Assembly: GCA_934140355.1 (NCBI GenBank)
Contig: CAKPBH010000023.1
Span: forward strand, 1 to 23,442
DNA from: an uncultured Bacilli bacterium
GTDB lineage: Bacteria; Bacillota_I; Bacilli_A; RF39; UBA660
DNA length: 23,442 bases
Direction: 5' to 3'
Shown: piece by piece, positions 5,874 through 13,995 of the stretch
Position numbering within the stretch: position 1 is the first letter of the stretch
Layout: every line of letters begins with the position of its first letter
The notes under the pieces: model-generated
Databases searched by the model: none
What the model was told of the DNA's origin: nothing
The model's input: the letters and a program-made list of their open reading frames with translations, nothing else
Program-made: the position numbers and the translations under genes

Positions 5874-6767
5874 ATGCCGATATTAATTATTTTATTTATT
5901 CTAGTTGTAGTCTTTATCATACCTTGTATAAAGATAGTACCACAAGCAAAAAATTATGTCATTGAAAGAATTGGATCTTATTACCAAACTTGGGGCAATG
6001 GCTTACACTTTTTAATTCCATTTATTGACCGTGTTGCAGGAACGGTTACTTTAAAAGAAATTGTTAAAGATTTTGCCCCACAACCCGTTATTACAAAAGA
6101 TAATGTTACCATGCAAATTGATACTGTAGTCTATTTTCAAATTACAGATGCTAAATTATATACTTATGGAGTAGAAAACCCAATTAATGCAATTGAAACC
6201 TTAACAGCAACTACCTTAAGAAATTTAATTGGGGAATTAGAATTAGATCAAACTTTAACATCAAGAGATATTATTAATTCAAAAATGCGCGCTATTTTAG
6301 ATGAAGCAACAGATCCATGGGGAATTAAAGTCAATCGTGTGGAAGTAAAAAACATTATTCCACCAAGAGATATCCAAGAAGCCATGGAGAAACAAATGCG
6401 TGCTGAAAGAGAAAGACGTGAGAAAATTCTTCAAGCAGAAGGCGAAAAAAAATCGAGTATTTTAATTGCTGAAGGTGAAAAAGAAAGTGCCATTTTAAGA
6501 GCCGAAGCCAATAAACAATCTAAAATCAAGATTGCAGAAGGAGAAGCGGAAGCTTTATTAAAATTAAAACAAGCCGAAGCAGAAGGAATTAAACTTTTAA
6601 AAGAAGCAAAAGCTGATAAGTCAGTGATTGCCCTAAAAAGCTTAGATGCTCTAACTAAAGTTGCTGATGGTAAGGCAACAAAAATTATTGTGCCATCAGA
6701 CTTACAAAATATTGCTACGCTTGGGGTTAGTTTAAATGAAACCTTAAAACAAGAAGTTGAAAAATAA
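5874..6767 (+). CDS. SPFH/Band 7 (stomatin-like) protein
   Basis: Membrane-anchored scaffold of the stomatin/prohibitin superfamily, close in form to QmcA/HflK-like paraslipins. The 297-residue protein has an N-terminal hydrophobic anchor (about 1-18). The SPFH domain (about 20-180) includes VPQAKNYVIERIGSYYQTWG, DNVTMQIDTVVYFQITDA and ETLTATTLRNLIGELELDQT. A long Ala/Glu/Lys coiled coil follows (about 180-255), with the family's EGEKxSxIxxAEGE pattern. A C-terminal tail with LQNIATLGVSL is as in other stomatin-like proteins. It is translated from GGAGGAG just after nfeD. A terminator follows its stop, so the operon has two genes. Confidence 0.95.
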   Translation: MPILIILFILVVVFIIPCIKIVPQAKNYVIERIGSYYQTWGNGLHFLIPFIDRVAGTVTLKEIVKDFAPQPVITKDNVTMQIDTVVYFQITDAKLYTYGVENPINAIETLTATTLRNLIGELELDQTLTSRDIINSKMRAILDEATDPWGIKVNRVEVKNIIPPRDIQEAMEKQMRAERERREKILQAEGEKKSSILIAEGEKESAILRAEANKQSKIKIAEGEAEALLKLKQAEAEGIKLLKEAKADKSVIALKSLDALTKVADGKATKIIVPSDLQNIATLGVSLNETLKQEVEK

Positions 6768-6768
6768 A

Positions 6769-6796
6769 GGTAAGAGAAAAAATCTTATCTTTTTTT
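6769..6796 (+). terminator. Terminator of the nfeD-SPFH operon
   Basis: GGTAAGA (6769-6775), 7-nt loop, TCTTATC (6783-6789) with one G-T pair, then seven T residues. It starts 2 nt after the SPFH stop codon. Confidence 0.8.
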
Positions 6797-6817
6797 ATGT
6801 GCGAAATTTTAATTCTT

Positions 6818-6826
6818 TGTTATAAT
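6818..6826 (+). promoter_or_regulatory. Extended -10 promoter of mutL
   Basis: TGTTATAAT is a perfect TGN-TATAAT extended -10 element about 32 bp before the mutL start and just after the upstream terminator. No clear -35 is present. Confidence 0.6.
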
Positions 6827-6858
6827 TATTATTGAAAGAGAAAGAAGTGTGAAGTATT

Positions 6859-8655
6859 ATGAGTAAAATAAAAGTCATGTCAGAGTTACTTGCCAATAAA
6901 ATCGCCGCTGGAGAAGTGGTAGAAAAATGTGTATCTATCGTCAAGGAGTTAGTAGAAAACAGTATTGACGCCAAGTCTAGTGAAATAAAAATTGAACTAA
7001 AAGAAGCAGGATTACGTGAAATTAAAGTAGTTGATAATGGAATTGGGATGGATAAAGATGATGCCCTTTTAGCCTTCCAACGACACGCTACTAGTAAATT
7101 ATATGATGCTGATGATTTGTTTCATATCTCCTCTCTTGGCTTTAGAGGTGAGGCCCTTCCTTCTATCGCTTCCGTCAGCGAAGTCATCTTAAAAACTTGT
7201 CAAAAAGAAACAGGAACGCTTATTCATATGAAAGGAGGACGTTTACTTGAAAATACTTCAGCAGAAGCACGTGTAGGAACAAGTATTACAGTAAGTAATT
7301 TATTTTATAATACGCCAGCTAGATTGAAACATTTATCTAGTATCTATTCTGAATTAGCGTCTATTACAGATTATGTAAATAAAATGGCACTATCTTATCC
7401 AAAAGTAAAATTTCGTCTCATCAATGATGAGAAAGAATTATTAACAACTGATGGATCAGGAAAATTATTAAAAGTAATTAATGCCATCTATGGAATTAAT
7501 GTCACCAAAAAAATGATTCCCGTTTCCGCTTCTAATGACGATTATAAAATCTCCGGTTATATTTCTATGCCCGAGGTAAATCGCTCTAGCAGAAATTATA
7601 TGAGTACTATCGTCAATGGCAGAGTAATTAAAAACGCCGCTTTAAATCGAATAATTAATGATTCTTATAGTAGTTTTAAAGAAGATACAAGATATCCAAT
7701 CGTTGTTTTAATGATTAGTACAGATCCCTCTTTAATTGACGTTAATGTTCATCCATCAAAACTAGATATTAAATTTTCTAACTTTGAAGATTTAAAACTT
7801 CTAATTAATGAAATGATTGTTAAAAATATTCAAAATAAATTATTAATTCCTAAAATAGAAGTCAAAAAAGATCCCCCATCATTGACTTATCAAAATTTAT
7901 CTTTATCCTTAGAAAGAAATATCGTAAAAGAAGATTCAAAAAATGATGAAGATTACCAGAGTAAACTTTCTAATTTAATTAATTTTAAAGAAATCCCTAA
8001 TCAAGAATTGCAAGAGTTAGAGGATGAGCAAAATAATACTTATATTGAAGAAATAACTTCAAAGAAAGAGAAATTACCAGAATTATATCCTATTGGACTT
8101 GCCTTAGGCACTTATATCATCTGCGAAAATGAAAAAGGAATATACTTAATTGATCAACATGCTGCCCAAGAGAGAATTAACTATGAAAAATATTCTTATC
8201 TTCTTTCTCATCCTAGTAAAAATACAACCTCAACATTAATTCCTATTATCTTAGAGCTTCCAATGAATGAATTTTTAATCATCAAAAAAAATATGAATAT
8301 TTTAGAGGATTTAAATATTGAAATCGAAGAATTTGGCGCTACTTCTTTTCGCATTACCTCTCATCCAACTTGGTTTCCTAAAGATAATGCCGAGGGAATT
8401 TTAAAAAGAATTATGGAGCAAATTGTTCGAGATGAATCCAATTTTGATTTGGCTAAATTTAGAGATCATTTAGCTGCTACTATTGCTTGCAAAGCCAGTG
8501 TTAAGGCAAATACTAGAATTACCCATGAGGATATGGAGAGTATTATTTCACAACTAAAACAATGTAACAATCCCTTTAACTGTCCACATGGCAGACCGAC
8601 GATTATAGAGTTTACTATTTATGAGTTAGAAAAAATGTTTAAAAGAAGCCTATAG
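6859..8655 (+). CDS. mutL: DNA mismatch repair protein MutL
   Basis: MutL couples mismatch recognition by MutS to strand incision. The 598-residue protein has the GHKL ATPase domain at about 1-330: NKIAAGEVVE, ELVENSIDA (30-38), DNGIGM (59-64), GFRGEALPSIASV (94-106), NTPARLKHL and NVHPSKLDIKFS. An acidic linker follows, then the C-terminal dimerisation/endonuclease domain. The nicking motif DQHA-X2-E-X4-E is present at 432-443. ACKASVK and the C-P-H-G-R-P box near the C-terminus complete the metal site. This is therefore the endonuclease-proficient type found in bacteria without MutH. The usual VERPASVVKE segment reads VEKCVSIVKE here. mutS is not adjacent, so the genes are separated or mutS lies elsewhere. 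Confidence 0.98.
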   Translation: MSKIKVMSELLANKIAAGEVVEKCVSIVKELVENSIDAKSSEIKIELKEAGLREIKVVDNGIGMDKDDALLAFQRHATSKLYDADDLFHISSLGFRGEALPSIASVSEVILKTCQKETGTLIHMKGGRLLENTSAEARVGTSITVSNLFYNTPARLKHLSSIYSELASITDYVNKMALSYPKVKFRLINDEKELLTTDGSGKLLKVINAIYGINVTKKMIPVSASNDDYKISGYISMPEVNRSSRNYMSTIVNGRVIKNAALNRIINDSYSSFKEDTRYPIVVLMISTDPSLIDVNVHPSKLDIKFSNFEDLKLLINEMIVKNIQNKLLIPKIEVKKDPPSLTYQNLSLSLERNIVKEDSKNDEDYQSKLSNLINFKEIPNQELQELEDEQNNTYIEEITSKKEKLPELYPIGLALGTYIICENEKGIYLIDQHAAQERINYEKYSYLLSHPSKNTTSTLIPIILELPMNEFLIIKKNMNILEDLNIEIEEFGATSFRITSHPTWFPKDNAEGILKRIMEQIVRDESNFDLAKFRDHLAATIACKASVKANTRITHEDMESIISQLKQCNNPFNCPHGRPTIIEFTIYELEKMFKRSL

Positions 8656-8664
8656 TAAATTTCC

Positions 8665-8693
8665 TTGTAATCCTTAAACTCTTTTTATATACT
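8665..8693 (+). promoter_or_regulatory. Sigma-A promoter of the first repeat-protein gene
   Basis: TTGTAA (8665-8670), 17 bp, TATACT (8688-8693), starting 10 bp after the mutL stop. It implies a 5' leader of about 175 nt before the start at 8876. The leader is AT-rich with a repeated ATTTTTATCAA word; I see no recognised riboswitch in it. Confidence 0.6.
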
Positions 8694-8875
8694 AGAAAAT
8701 ATCTTCTGATGAAAAAATATGCCAAAATTATATGAATAATAAATAATTTTTTCAAGGGGAGTATATAGAACTAAACTTAATTTTTATCAAGAAAGACAAA
8801 AATAAAATTTCATCGATCAAATGAGAAATATATAAATATTATTTTTATCAAAAATAAAATACGGAGGATAATAAT

Positions 8876-10549
8876 ATGAACGAGAACGTCGAGAAAATGA
8901 TCAGTAATTTATCAACTAAGCAAAAAGAAGAATTAGGAAAACTAATTTATGAATTTATTTCAAAAAAAATCCCTGATTGGGATATTGAGGGAAATGATGT
9001 AACTTTGCTTCATCAAAGAATTAAATTGCCACTGGATATTCTAAAAATAGTTTTAGAAGAGGATAGGCTAAAACATAAAAATGATGTAGCAGACCTAGAA
9101 TATCTAAGCCCCTCTTCGGTTTCTTTGCGTGATAAAGAAACGAAATATAACACTAAATTTTTAAGAAAGTTGGATTTATCAGAGATCGATTTTTCTGAAG
9201 AAAATATAGAAAATTGGGATTTAAGTGATACAAACATTAAGTTAAATCTTCAAAAAATGAAGAAAAAAAGTTTATATCTAACCAATTGCCGAGGCTTAGA
9301 TTTATCTAGTGCCGATTTTACTGGAGTATATATTGAGGGAGCTAACTTAGAAGGAACTCATGCAAAAATCAATCCCCAAGTGGTAAGTGGAAAGAGTTTA
9401 TATCAAACCAATTGCCGGGGATTGGATTTATCTAGTGCCGATTTTACGGGCGTAGATATTGAATATTCTAATTTAGAAGGAACTCGTGCCAAAATCAATC
9501 CCCAAGTACTATTTAGAAAAAGTTTGCATGGAACCAATTGTCAGGGCTTAGATTTATCTAGTGCCGATTTTACTGGGGTATATATTGAAGGATCTAACTT
9601 AGAAGGCACTCATGCAAAAATCAATCCCCAAGTACTATTTAGAAAAAGTTTGTATGGAACCAATTGTCAGGGTTTAGATTTATCTAGTGCCGATTTTACG
9701 GACATAGATATTCGAAAAAGTAACTTAGAGAAAACAAATGCCAACATCGATCCACAAATGGTTTATAAAAAAAGCTTAGAGCAAACCAATTGTCGAGGCT
9801 TAAGATTAGAAAGCAAAAATTTCCAAGGCGTTAACGTAAAGGGAGCTAATTTGGAAAATACAGGGGTAAGTGTCGTTCTTGATTTTAAGTCTTATGTTGA
9901 TCAATTTATTTTACAAAAGCTAGATACATTTGAAAAAGCAGTTTCCATATCAGATGGTCAAATTGATCTATCATTCGATTATTTGCAAAAAATCAAGAAA
10001 ATGAATCAAAATCAACTGGAGAAAATTAAACAGTTAATTTGTAATTTTATTATGGAACAACTCCCTAACTGGGATATTTTAACCCCAGGAAAAAGAGTAG
10101 CTTTACCAAGAGATTTGTTACAAGTAGTTTTTGTGGATACCAACTTTTATCAACAAGTTTCAGTAGACATTTTAAGAAGAATTGATTTTTTAGAAGTGGA
10201 TTTTAAAAACAAAAATATGAAAAATTTAGATTTGAGTTATACCAATATTAAAATTAATCCCCAAACAATAAAGGATAAGAGTTTATATCAAACCAATTGT
10301 GAAGGCCTAAATTTTTCATCAGCCGATTTTACGGGCGTAGATGTTAGAGGTGCTAATCTAAAAAATACAGATGCTTCTTTCAATCCACAGACATTATATA
10401 AAAGAAGTTTATATCAAACCAAATGTGGAGATATCGACTTTACCGGTGCGTGCTTTATAGGGGTGGATGTTAGAGAAAGTGATGTTTCCATTCCAAAACG
10501 AAATAAAAATAACATAAAGAAACGTAAACCAATATATTTTGTTCAGTAA
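8876..10549 (+). CDS. Pentapeptide-type repeat solenoid protein, two-module
   Basis: A 557-residue protein, probably cytoplasmic, with no signal peptide. Residues about 1-75 form a helical domain. A solenoid (about 95-335) follows, built from 42-residue units: GLDLSSADFTGV-IE-SNLEGT-AKINPQ-KSL-TNC. Half of each unit is four pentapeptides with the A(D/N)LXX pattern, enough for one turn of a right-handed quadrilateral beta-helix. The other half carries an INPQ corner and a TNC strand. After a linker, a second copy of the whole plan starts near residue 380 (MNQNQLEKIKQLICNFIMEQ, helical domain, then units to about 545), so the gene looks like a fusion of two ancestral copies. The next gene is a one-module paralogue. 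Function unknown; some pentapeptide proteins mimic DNA and protect gyrase, but nothing here shows that. AGGAGGATAATAAT-type spacing supports the start. Confidence 0.85.
   Translation: MNENVEKMISNLSTKQKEELGKLIYEFISKKIPDWDIEGNDVTLLHQRIKLPLDILKIVLEEDRLKHKNDVADLEYLSPSSVSLRDKETKYNTKFLRKLDLSEIDFSEENIENWDLSDTNIKLNLQKMKKKSLYLTNCRGLDLSSADFTGVYIEGANLEGTHAKINPQVVSGKSLYQTNCRGLDLSSADFTGVDIEYSNLEGTRAKINPQVLFRKSLHGTNCQGLDLSSADFTGVYIEGSNLEGTHAKINPQVLFRKSLYGTNCQGLDLSSADFTDIDIRKSNLEKTNANIDPQMVYKKSLEQTNCRGLRLESKNFQGVNVKGANLENTGVSVVLDFKSYVDQFILQKLDTFEKAVSISDGQIDLSFDYLQKIKKMNQNQLEKIKQLICNFIMEQLPNWDILTPGKRVALPRDLLQVVFVDTNFYQQVSVDILRRIDFLEVDFKNKNMKNLDLSYTNIKINPQTIKDKSLYQTNCEGLNFSSADFTGVDVRGANLKNTDASFNPQTLYKRSLYQTKCGDIDFTGACFIGVDVRESDVSIPKRNKNNIKKRKPIYFVQ
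9301..9804 (+). repeat. Four tandem 126-bp units within the repeat-protein gene
   Basis: TTTATCTAGTGCCGATTTTA recurs at 9301, 9427, 9553 and 9679, exactly 126 bp apart. Unit 3 combines the 5' half of unit 1 (GVYIEG) with the 3' half of unit 2 (NPQVLFRKSL), which suggests recent recombination between units. Near-identity at DNA level predicts copy-number instability. Confidence 0.9.
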
Positions 10550-10659
10550 ACCTTCCTAGGAATGTAAATTTTTTCTTCCTTTTAGCAATAAAATTAAATG
10601 ATAATGCAATTAAATAAAAAATGGAGAATTTGCTATTTCACTTTTAATAAATAATTTTA

Positions 10660-10701
10660 AAAATACTTCTTCAGAAGATATTTTGAATATGATATCGTAT
10701 T
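10660..10701. promoter_or_regulatory. Adjacent palindromes before the second repeat-protein gene
   Basis: AAAATACTTCT (10660-10670) and AGAAGATATTTT (10673-10684) form a near-perfect dyad with a 2-nt centre. Immediately after, 10686-10701 is a second dyad around GATATC with one symmetrical mismatch. Neither is followed by a T-tract suitable for termination. They may be operators controlling the gene that starts at 10747. The rest of the 10550-10746 gap is AT-rich and shows nothing recognisable. Confidence 0.35.
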
Positions 10702-10746
10702 TTAGAGATTAAATCCTAAAAAGAATATAGAATGGAGGAAAGAGAT

Positions 10747-11859
10747 ATGGAATTTGATTATGAAAGACTACAAAAGAAAACAACTAATGAGAAAAAAACA
10801 ATATTTTTTATCATTGAGGACTATTTAAAAAAGAATGTATTAGATTTTGATGTGAATCAAAGTCATTTAGATTCAAGTGATTTCCGCTTAAAATTACCAA
10901 AACGCTTATTGCAAATCATCCTTATTGATACAAATTTATTTAAAGAAGTTTCGATAGAAGTTTTAAGAAAAATAGATTTATCAGAATTGGATTTTACGGA
11001 TAAAAATATAGAATGTTTAGATTTAAGTTATACTAATGCCAATATTGATCCCCAAACAATAAAGGGGAAAAGTTTATATAAAACCAATTGTCGAGGATTA
11101 AATTTTTCTTCTGCCAACTTTACTGGAGTATGGATAAAGGGGGCCAATTTGGAGGCAACGGGTGCTTCTATTGATCCTCAAAAAATAAAAGGAAAGTGTC
11201 TATGGGGAGTAAATTGCAAAGATTTAGATTTATCTTTTAAAGACTTTACCGGAGTAGATGTTGAATATTCTAATTTAGAAGGAACACACGCAGAGATTGA
11301 TCCCCAGAAAATTCAAAATAAATCATTAAACGGAGTAAATTGTCGAGGATTAGATTTATCACATAAAAATTTTGATAACGTGCACTTGAGAGATACCAAT
11401 TTAGAAGCAACGGGTGCTTCTATTAATCCTCAATTAATCCATCATAAGTGCTTATTTGGAACCAATTGCCGAGGTCTAGATTTTAGCGGCAGAAACTTTT
11501 TTGGCGTTGAAGTGAGATTTGCTATTTTAGAAAAAACAAATGCCTCTATCGATCCGCAAAATGTTGAAGGTAGAAATTTAGAGAATGCCAATTTAAAAGG
11601 TTTAGATTTAAGAGAAAAAGATTTTAGAAAAGTATATTTAGCTGGTGCGAACTTAGAAGATACTGGTGCTTCTATTGATCCCCAAACAATAGCCTCTAAA
11701 AGTTTACGCAACACGAATTTAAAAGGCTTAGATTTAAGAGAAAAAGATTTTACAGGGGTATGTATAGCAAATGCTAATTTAGAAAATACAGGCGCTAATT
11801 TAGAAAATAATATGGAGTATATGGTCAAAAAATTATTATTAAAAACTAGAAAACATTAG
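10747..11859 (+). CDS. Pentapeptide-type repeat solenoid protein, one-module paralogue
   Basis: A 370-residue paralogue of the preceding gene product. ATG at 10747 is chosen because GGAGG lies 8 nt before it; the in-frame ATG at 10732 overlaps that site. Residues about 1-70 form the helical domain, with the shared pattern LPKRLLQIILIDTNL...VSIEVLRKIDLSELDF. About seven 42-residue units follow, with ANxDPQ/INPQ corners and TNCRGLD strands. In the last units the cysteine strand is replaced by NANLKGLDLREKDF or NTNLKGLDLREKDF, closer to canonical pentapeptide repeats, possibly a capping or different face. The GVDVEYSNLEGTHAEIDPQ unit is nearly shared with the upstream gene, showing gene conversion or recent duplication. 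No membrane span or enzyme motif. Function unknown. Confidence 0.85.
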   Translation: MEFDYERLQKKTTNEKKTIFFIIEDYLKKNVLDFDVNQSHLDSSDFRLKLPKRLLQIILIDTNLFKEVSIEVLRKIDLSELDFTDKNIECLDLSYTNANIDPQTIKGKSLYKTNCRGLNFSSANFTGVWIKGANLEATGASIDPQKIKGKCLWGVNCKDLDLSFKDFTGVDVEYSNLEGTHAEIDPQKIQNKSLNGVNCRGLDLSHKNFDNVHLRDTNLEATGASINPQLIHHKCLFGTNCRGLDFSGRNFFGVEVRFAILEKTNASIDPQNVEGRNLENANLKGLDLREKDFRKVYLAGANLEDTGASIDPQTIASKSLRNTNLKGLDLREKDFTGVCIANANLENTGANLENNMEYMVKKLLLKTRKH

Positions 11860-11894
11860 TTATTCTATTGTGAGACTTTTCATTTTGAGAAGAA

Positions 11895-11932
11895 AAAAGA
11901 GTGAATACAAGTTGTAACTCTTTTCTTTTTTT
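11895..11932 (+). terminator. Terminator after the second repeat-protein gene
   Basis: AAAAGAGT (11895-11902) pairs with ACTCTTTT (11917-11924) around a 14-nt loop and is followed by C and seven T residues. It overlaps the promoter of the next gene. Confidence 0.6.
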
Positions 11933-11940
11933 GCTATAAT
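11912..11940 (+). promoter_or_regulatory. Sigma-A promoter of the membrane protein-holA operon
   Basis: TTGTAA (11912-11917), 17 bp, TATAAT (11935-11940), preceded by TGC, giving an extended -10 as well. It lies inside the upstream terminator's 3' arm. Confidence 0.8.
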
Positions 11941-11967
11941 AGAAACAGAGTATTGGAGGGTGTGAAG

Positions 11968-12858
11968 ATGAATGGAAAAGTATTAAAAGTTGTAGAATAT
12001 AATCTCACTTTTGGAGAAAGCACTAGATTAATTAATGTGTATGGGTTGTTTCGCTATAAAAAGAATAATAATCTTTATATTGTTTATTCTGATACCGATA
12101 TTCAATATAATTATATTTCGTATGGAAGTAGCCATATTAAAGATAAATCTGTTCTATCAATGGCAGTTTCTACCAAAGAGGAAGAAGAAATGATTAAAGA
12201 ATACATTTTTAAAGTAGTTAATCACGAAGAATTGTCTAATTTTGAAATGATTTCTTTAGAAAAGATTGATGGAATAGAATTGATTAGCTCAAATAAATTA
12301 GAAATCAAGGGAGATGTTTTAAAAACACTAATCGATTTAACCATCCCTCAGATCAAAAAAGAGGAAAAAGTAGCTAAAGAGGTTGATGTTCAACCAAAAA
12401 AGAAAGGCAAGAAGAAAGTATTATTCATTATTCTTTTTCTTGTTTTAGTTGCAGGAGGGGGATATGGCTATTTACAGATGAGACCAAAAGAAACCAAAGT
12501 AATCAAAACATTCACTTGCACGAAAACTTATCAACATGATACCTTAAAAGCAAAAGTAGAGGAAGAAAATACTTATCATTTTGGAAATAGTGAGAAATTA
12601 GAATTCTATGAGGAGAAAAAAAATTATCAATTTTTAACTGCCGAAGATTACCAAGATTTTATTAATAAAGGTTTAATTTATCGATATATTCCCGAGGAAA
12701 ATGATAGTAGTTTTAAGCAAAATGAAAAAAAGTATAACTTTCAAACTTATGTAAAGAAAACAGTTGATGTAAGCTATGATAAGAAAACAACTTATGAAGA
12801 AGCCTTACAAGAAATTAAAGAAGAAGGATATACTTGTGAGGAAAAAGTAGGGGAGTAG
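11968..12858 (+). CDS. Single-span membrane protein of unknown function
   Basis: A 296-residue protein. ATG at 11968 lies 7 nt after GGAGGG; the TTG at 11953 is in frame but overlaps nothing useful as a binding site. Residues about 1-135 are a soluble cytoplasmic domain. A very basic stretch (PKKKGKKK) then leads into one hydrophobic helix (about 152-172), giving an N-in topology by the positive-inside rule. The external domain of about 120 residues contains two cysteines (FTCTKTYQ, GYTCEE) that could form a disulfide. The aromatic-rich external part (YHFGNSEKLEFYEEKKNYQF) resembles YpmS/DUF1307-like extracytoplasmic beta domains only loosely. It ends 1 bp before holA and shares its promoter, but no link to replication is evident. 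Confidence 0.82.
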   Translation: MNGKVLKVVEYNLTFGESTRLINVYGLFRYKKNNNLYIVYSDTDIQYNYISYGSSHIKDKSVLSMAVSTKEEEEMIKEYIFKVVNHEELSNFEMISLEKIDGIELISSNKLEIKGDVLKTLIDLTIPQIKKEEKVAKEVDVQPKKKGKKKVLFIILFLVLVAGGGYGYLQMRPKETKVIKTFTCTKTYQHDTLKAKVEEENTYHFGNSEKLEFYEEKKNYQFLTAEDYQDFINKGLIYRYIPEENDSSFKQNEKKYNFQTYVKKTVDVSYDKKTTYEEALQEIKEEGYTCEEKVGE

Positions 12859-12859
12859 T

Positions 12860-13804
12860 ATGGAAAATTTTTATGTATTATATGGCTTAAACAAAGGCTT
12901 AATTAAAATAGAATTAGAGAAACTCTTAAAAAAGTTTAAAAATTGTGACTTAATTAAATATGATATGTCAACAACAGAAATAGAAAGCATCATCGAAGAT
13001 GCTAGAACTGTTAGTTTATTTGGACAAAAGAAAGTCATTATTTTAGAAGATGCCTTCTTTTTAGGAACAAACAAAAATATCGATAACCTAAATTTATTAG
13101 AAGACTATATTGAACACTATAATCCCGATAGTTACTTAATTTTTATTTGTAACTTAGAAAAATTAGACACCAGAAAAAAAATCAATAAACTGCTATCAAA
13201 GCATAAAGTAATGGAATTAAATACTCTAAATGAAACAGATTTAAGTCATTTTGTGCAAGAATATTTAAAAAAAGATGGTTACAAGATAGAGGATACTCCT
13301 TTTTTTCTAAAACGAGTTGGTACTAACTTATCTAATATTCAAAATGAACTAGATAAATTAGAAATGCTTACTATAGAGAAAAAAGTCATTACCAATGATG
13401 ATGTTAACAAAGTCACAACAAAAGTTGTAGAGGAAGAAATTTTTACGCTAACCGATGCGATTATTCTAAAAGATACAAAAACTGCTCTTCATTTATTAGA
13501 CGAATTTTTGAATCTAAATTATGATGAAATTCAAATTATCATGCTCTTATCTTCTCAGTTTCATTTTCTTTTTCAAGTAAAACGTCTTCTAAACAAAAAC
13601 AAAACTGCAGAAGAAATTGCCAAAATATTAGAGGTTAATCCTTATCGGGTAAAATATACGATTAAAAAATTATATACTTATACAGAAGACGAAATACTTG
13701 GTTATATTAAAAGATTAGCCAAAATGGATCACGACATCAAACTAGGACTTATTCAAAAAAATTTGGCCCTTCGATTATTTATTCTTTATAAAGACAATAC
13801 TTAA
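12860..13804 (+). CDS. holA: DNA polymerase III, delta subunit
   Basis: The delta subunit opens the beta sliding clamp as part of the clamp-loader complex. The 314-residue length is near the family norm. The N-terminal part has the family start NFYVLYGLNKGLIKIELEKL, the Walker-like fold strand KKVIILEDAFFL and SYLIFICNLEKLDTRKKINK. The middle has FFLKRVGTNLSNIQNELDKL, a clear delta-subunit signature (domain II). The C-terminal helical collar includes IFTLTDAIILKDTKTALHLL and PYRVKYTIKKL, with LGLIQKNLALRLFIL at the end. The gene is the second of a two-gene operon and ends inside a terminator. rpsT, which commonly follows holA in Bacillota, is not here. Confidence 0.95.
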   Translation: MENFYVLYGLNKGLIKIELEKLLKKFKNCDLIKYDMSTTEIESIIEDARTVSLFGQKKVIILEDAFFLGTNKNIDNLNLLEDYIEHYNPDSYLIFICNLEKLDTRKKINKLLSKHKVMELNTLNETDLSHFVQEYLKKDGYKIEDTPFFLKRVGTNLSNIQNELDKLEMLTIEKKVITNDDVNKVTTKVVEEEIFTLTDAIILKDTKTALHLLDEFLNLNYDEIQIIMLLSSQFHFLFQVKRLLNKNKTAEEIAKILEVNPYRVKYTIKKLYTYTEDEILGYIKRLAKMDHDIKLGLIQKNLALRLFILYKDNT

Positions 13805-13835
13805 GCAGAAATTAAGTATTTTTTTATTTTTTTTC
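13796..13835 (+). terminator. Terminator after holA
   Basis: AATACTTAA (13796-13804) and TTAAGTATT (13812-13820) form a perfect 9-bp hairpin with a 7-nt loop, followed by a long T-tract. The left arm contains the holA stop codon. The same 9-bp stem recurs upstream of the ZIP transporter gene. Confidence 0.9.
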
Positions 13836-13843
13836 TAAATAAA

Positions 13844-13878
13844 GAAGGATTTTTAAAAAAAACTGCGAATAATATAAT
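13844..13878 (+). promoter_or_regulatory. Sigma-H-type promoter candidate for the spoIIA-like operon
   Basis: GAAGGATTT (13844-13852) fits the sigma-H -35 RNAGGAWWW exactly. After 11 bp, TGCGAAT (13864-13870) fits the -10 RNNGAAT except for the first base. spoIIA is sigma-H dependent in Bacillus subtilis. A TATAAT at 13873-13878 overlaps the region, so a sigma-A start is an alternative, though no good -35 precedes it. Confidence 0.5.
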
Positions 13879-13891
13879 TAGAGGGAAATAA

Positions 13892-13937
13892 TTTGTCGAA
13901 TAAAGACATACCAAAAAATTGACTAGTTTTGTCGAAA
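13892..13937 (+). promoter_or_regulatory. Two Spo0A boxes
   Basis: TTTGTCGAA occurs at 13892-13900 and TTTGTCGAAA at 13928-13937. Both contain the complete Spo0A box core TGTCGAA. They are 36 bp apart, in the same orientation, between the sigma-H-like promoter and the first gene of the operon. In Bacillus subtilis Spo0A~P activates spoIIA. Their position downstream of the visible promoter is unusual and could mean repression, or a further promoter that I cannot recognise. Confidence 0.65.
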
Positions 13938-13995
13938 TAGTTTCATCAAAAATAGTTTTATGATAAATTAAAATAGCAAAGGGTGAAACAAACAA

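Noticed and set aside
8694..8875. A riboswitch in the long leader of the first repeat-protein gene
   Set aside because: Only AT-rich sequence with a repeated ATTTTTATCAA word is visible; no stable stems or known aptamer core.
11442..11828. Minus-strand open frame of 128 codons inside the second repeat-protein gene
   Set aside because: Its own internal repeats simply mirror the 126-bp units of the plus-strand gene; no start signal is present.
13919..13964. A sigma-A promoter from TTGACT (13919) and TATGAT (13959)
   Set aside because: The spacer of 34 bp is far too long, even for Spo0A-activated promoters with a 22-bp spacer.
13801..13995. Minus-strand open frame of 64 codons in the gap before the STAS gene
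   Set aside because: It covers the holA terminator, the sigma-H-like promoter and both Spo0A boxes, which better explain the region.
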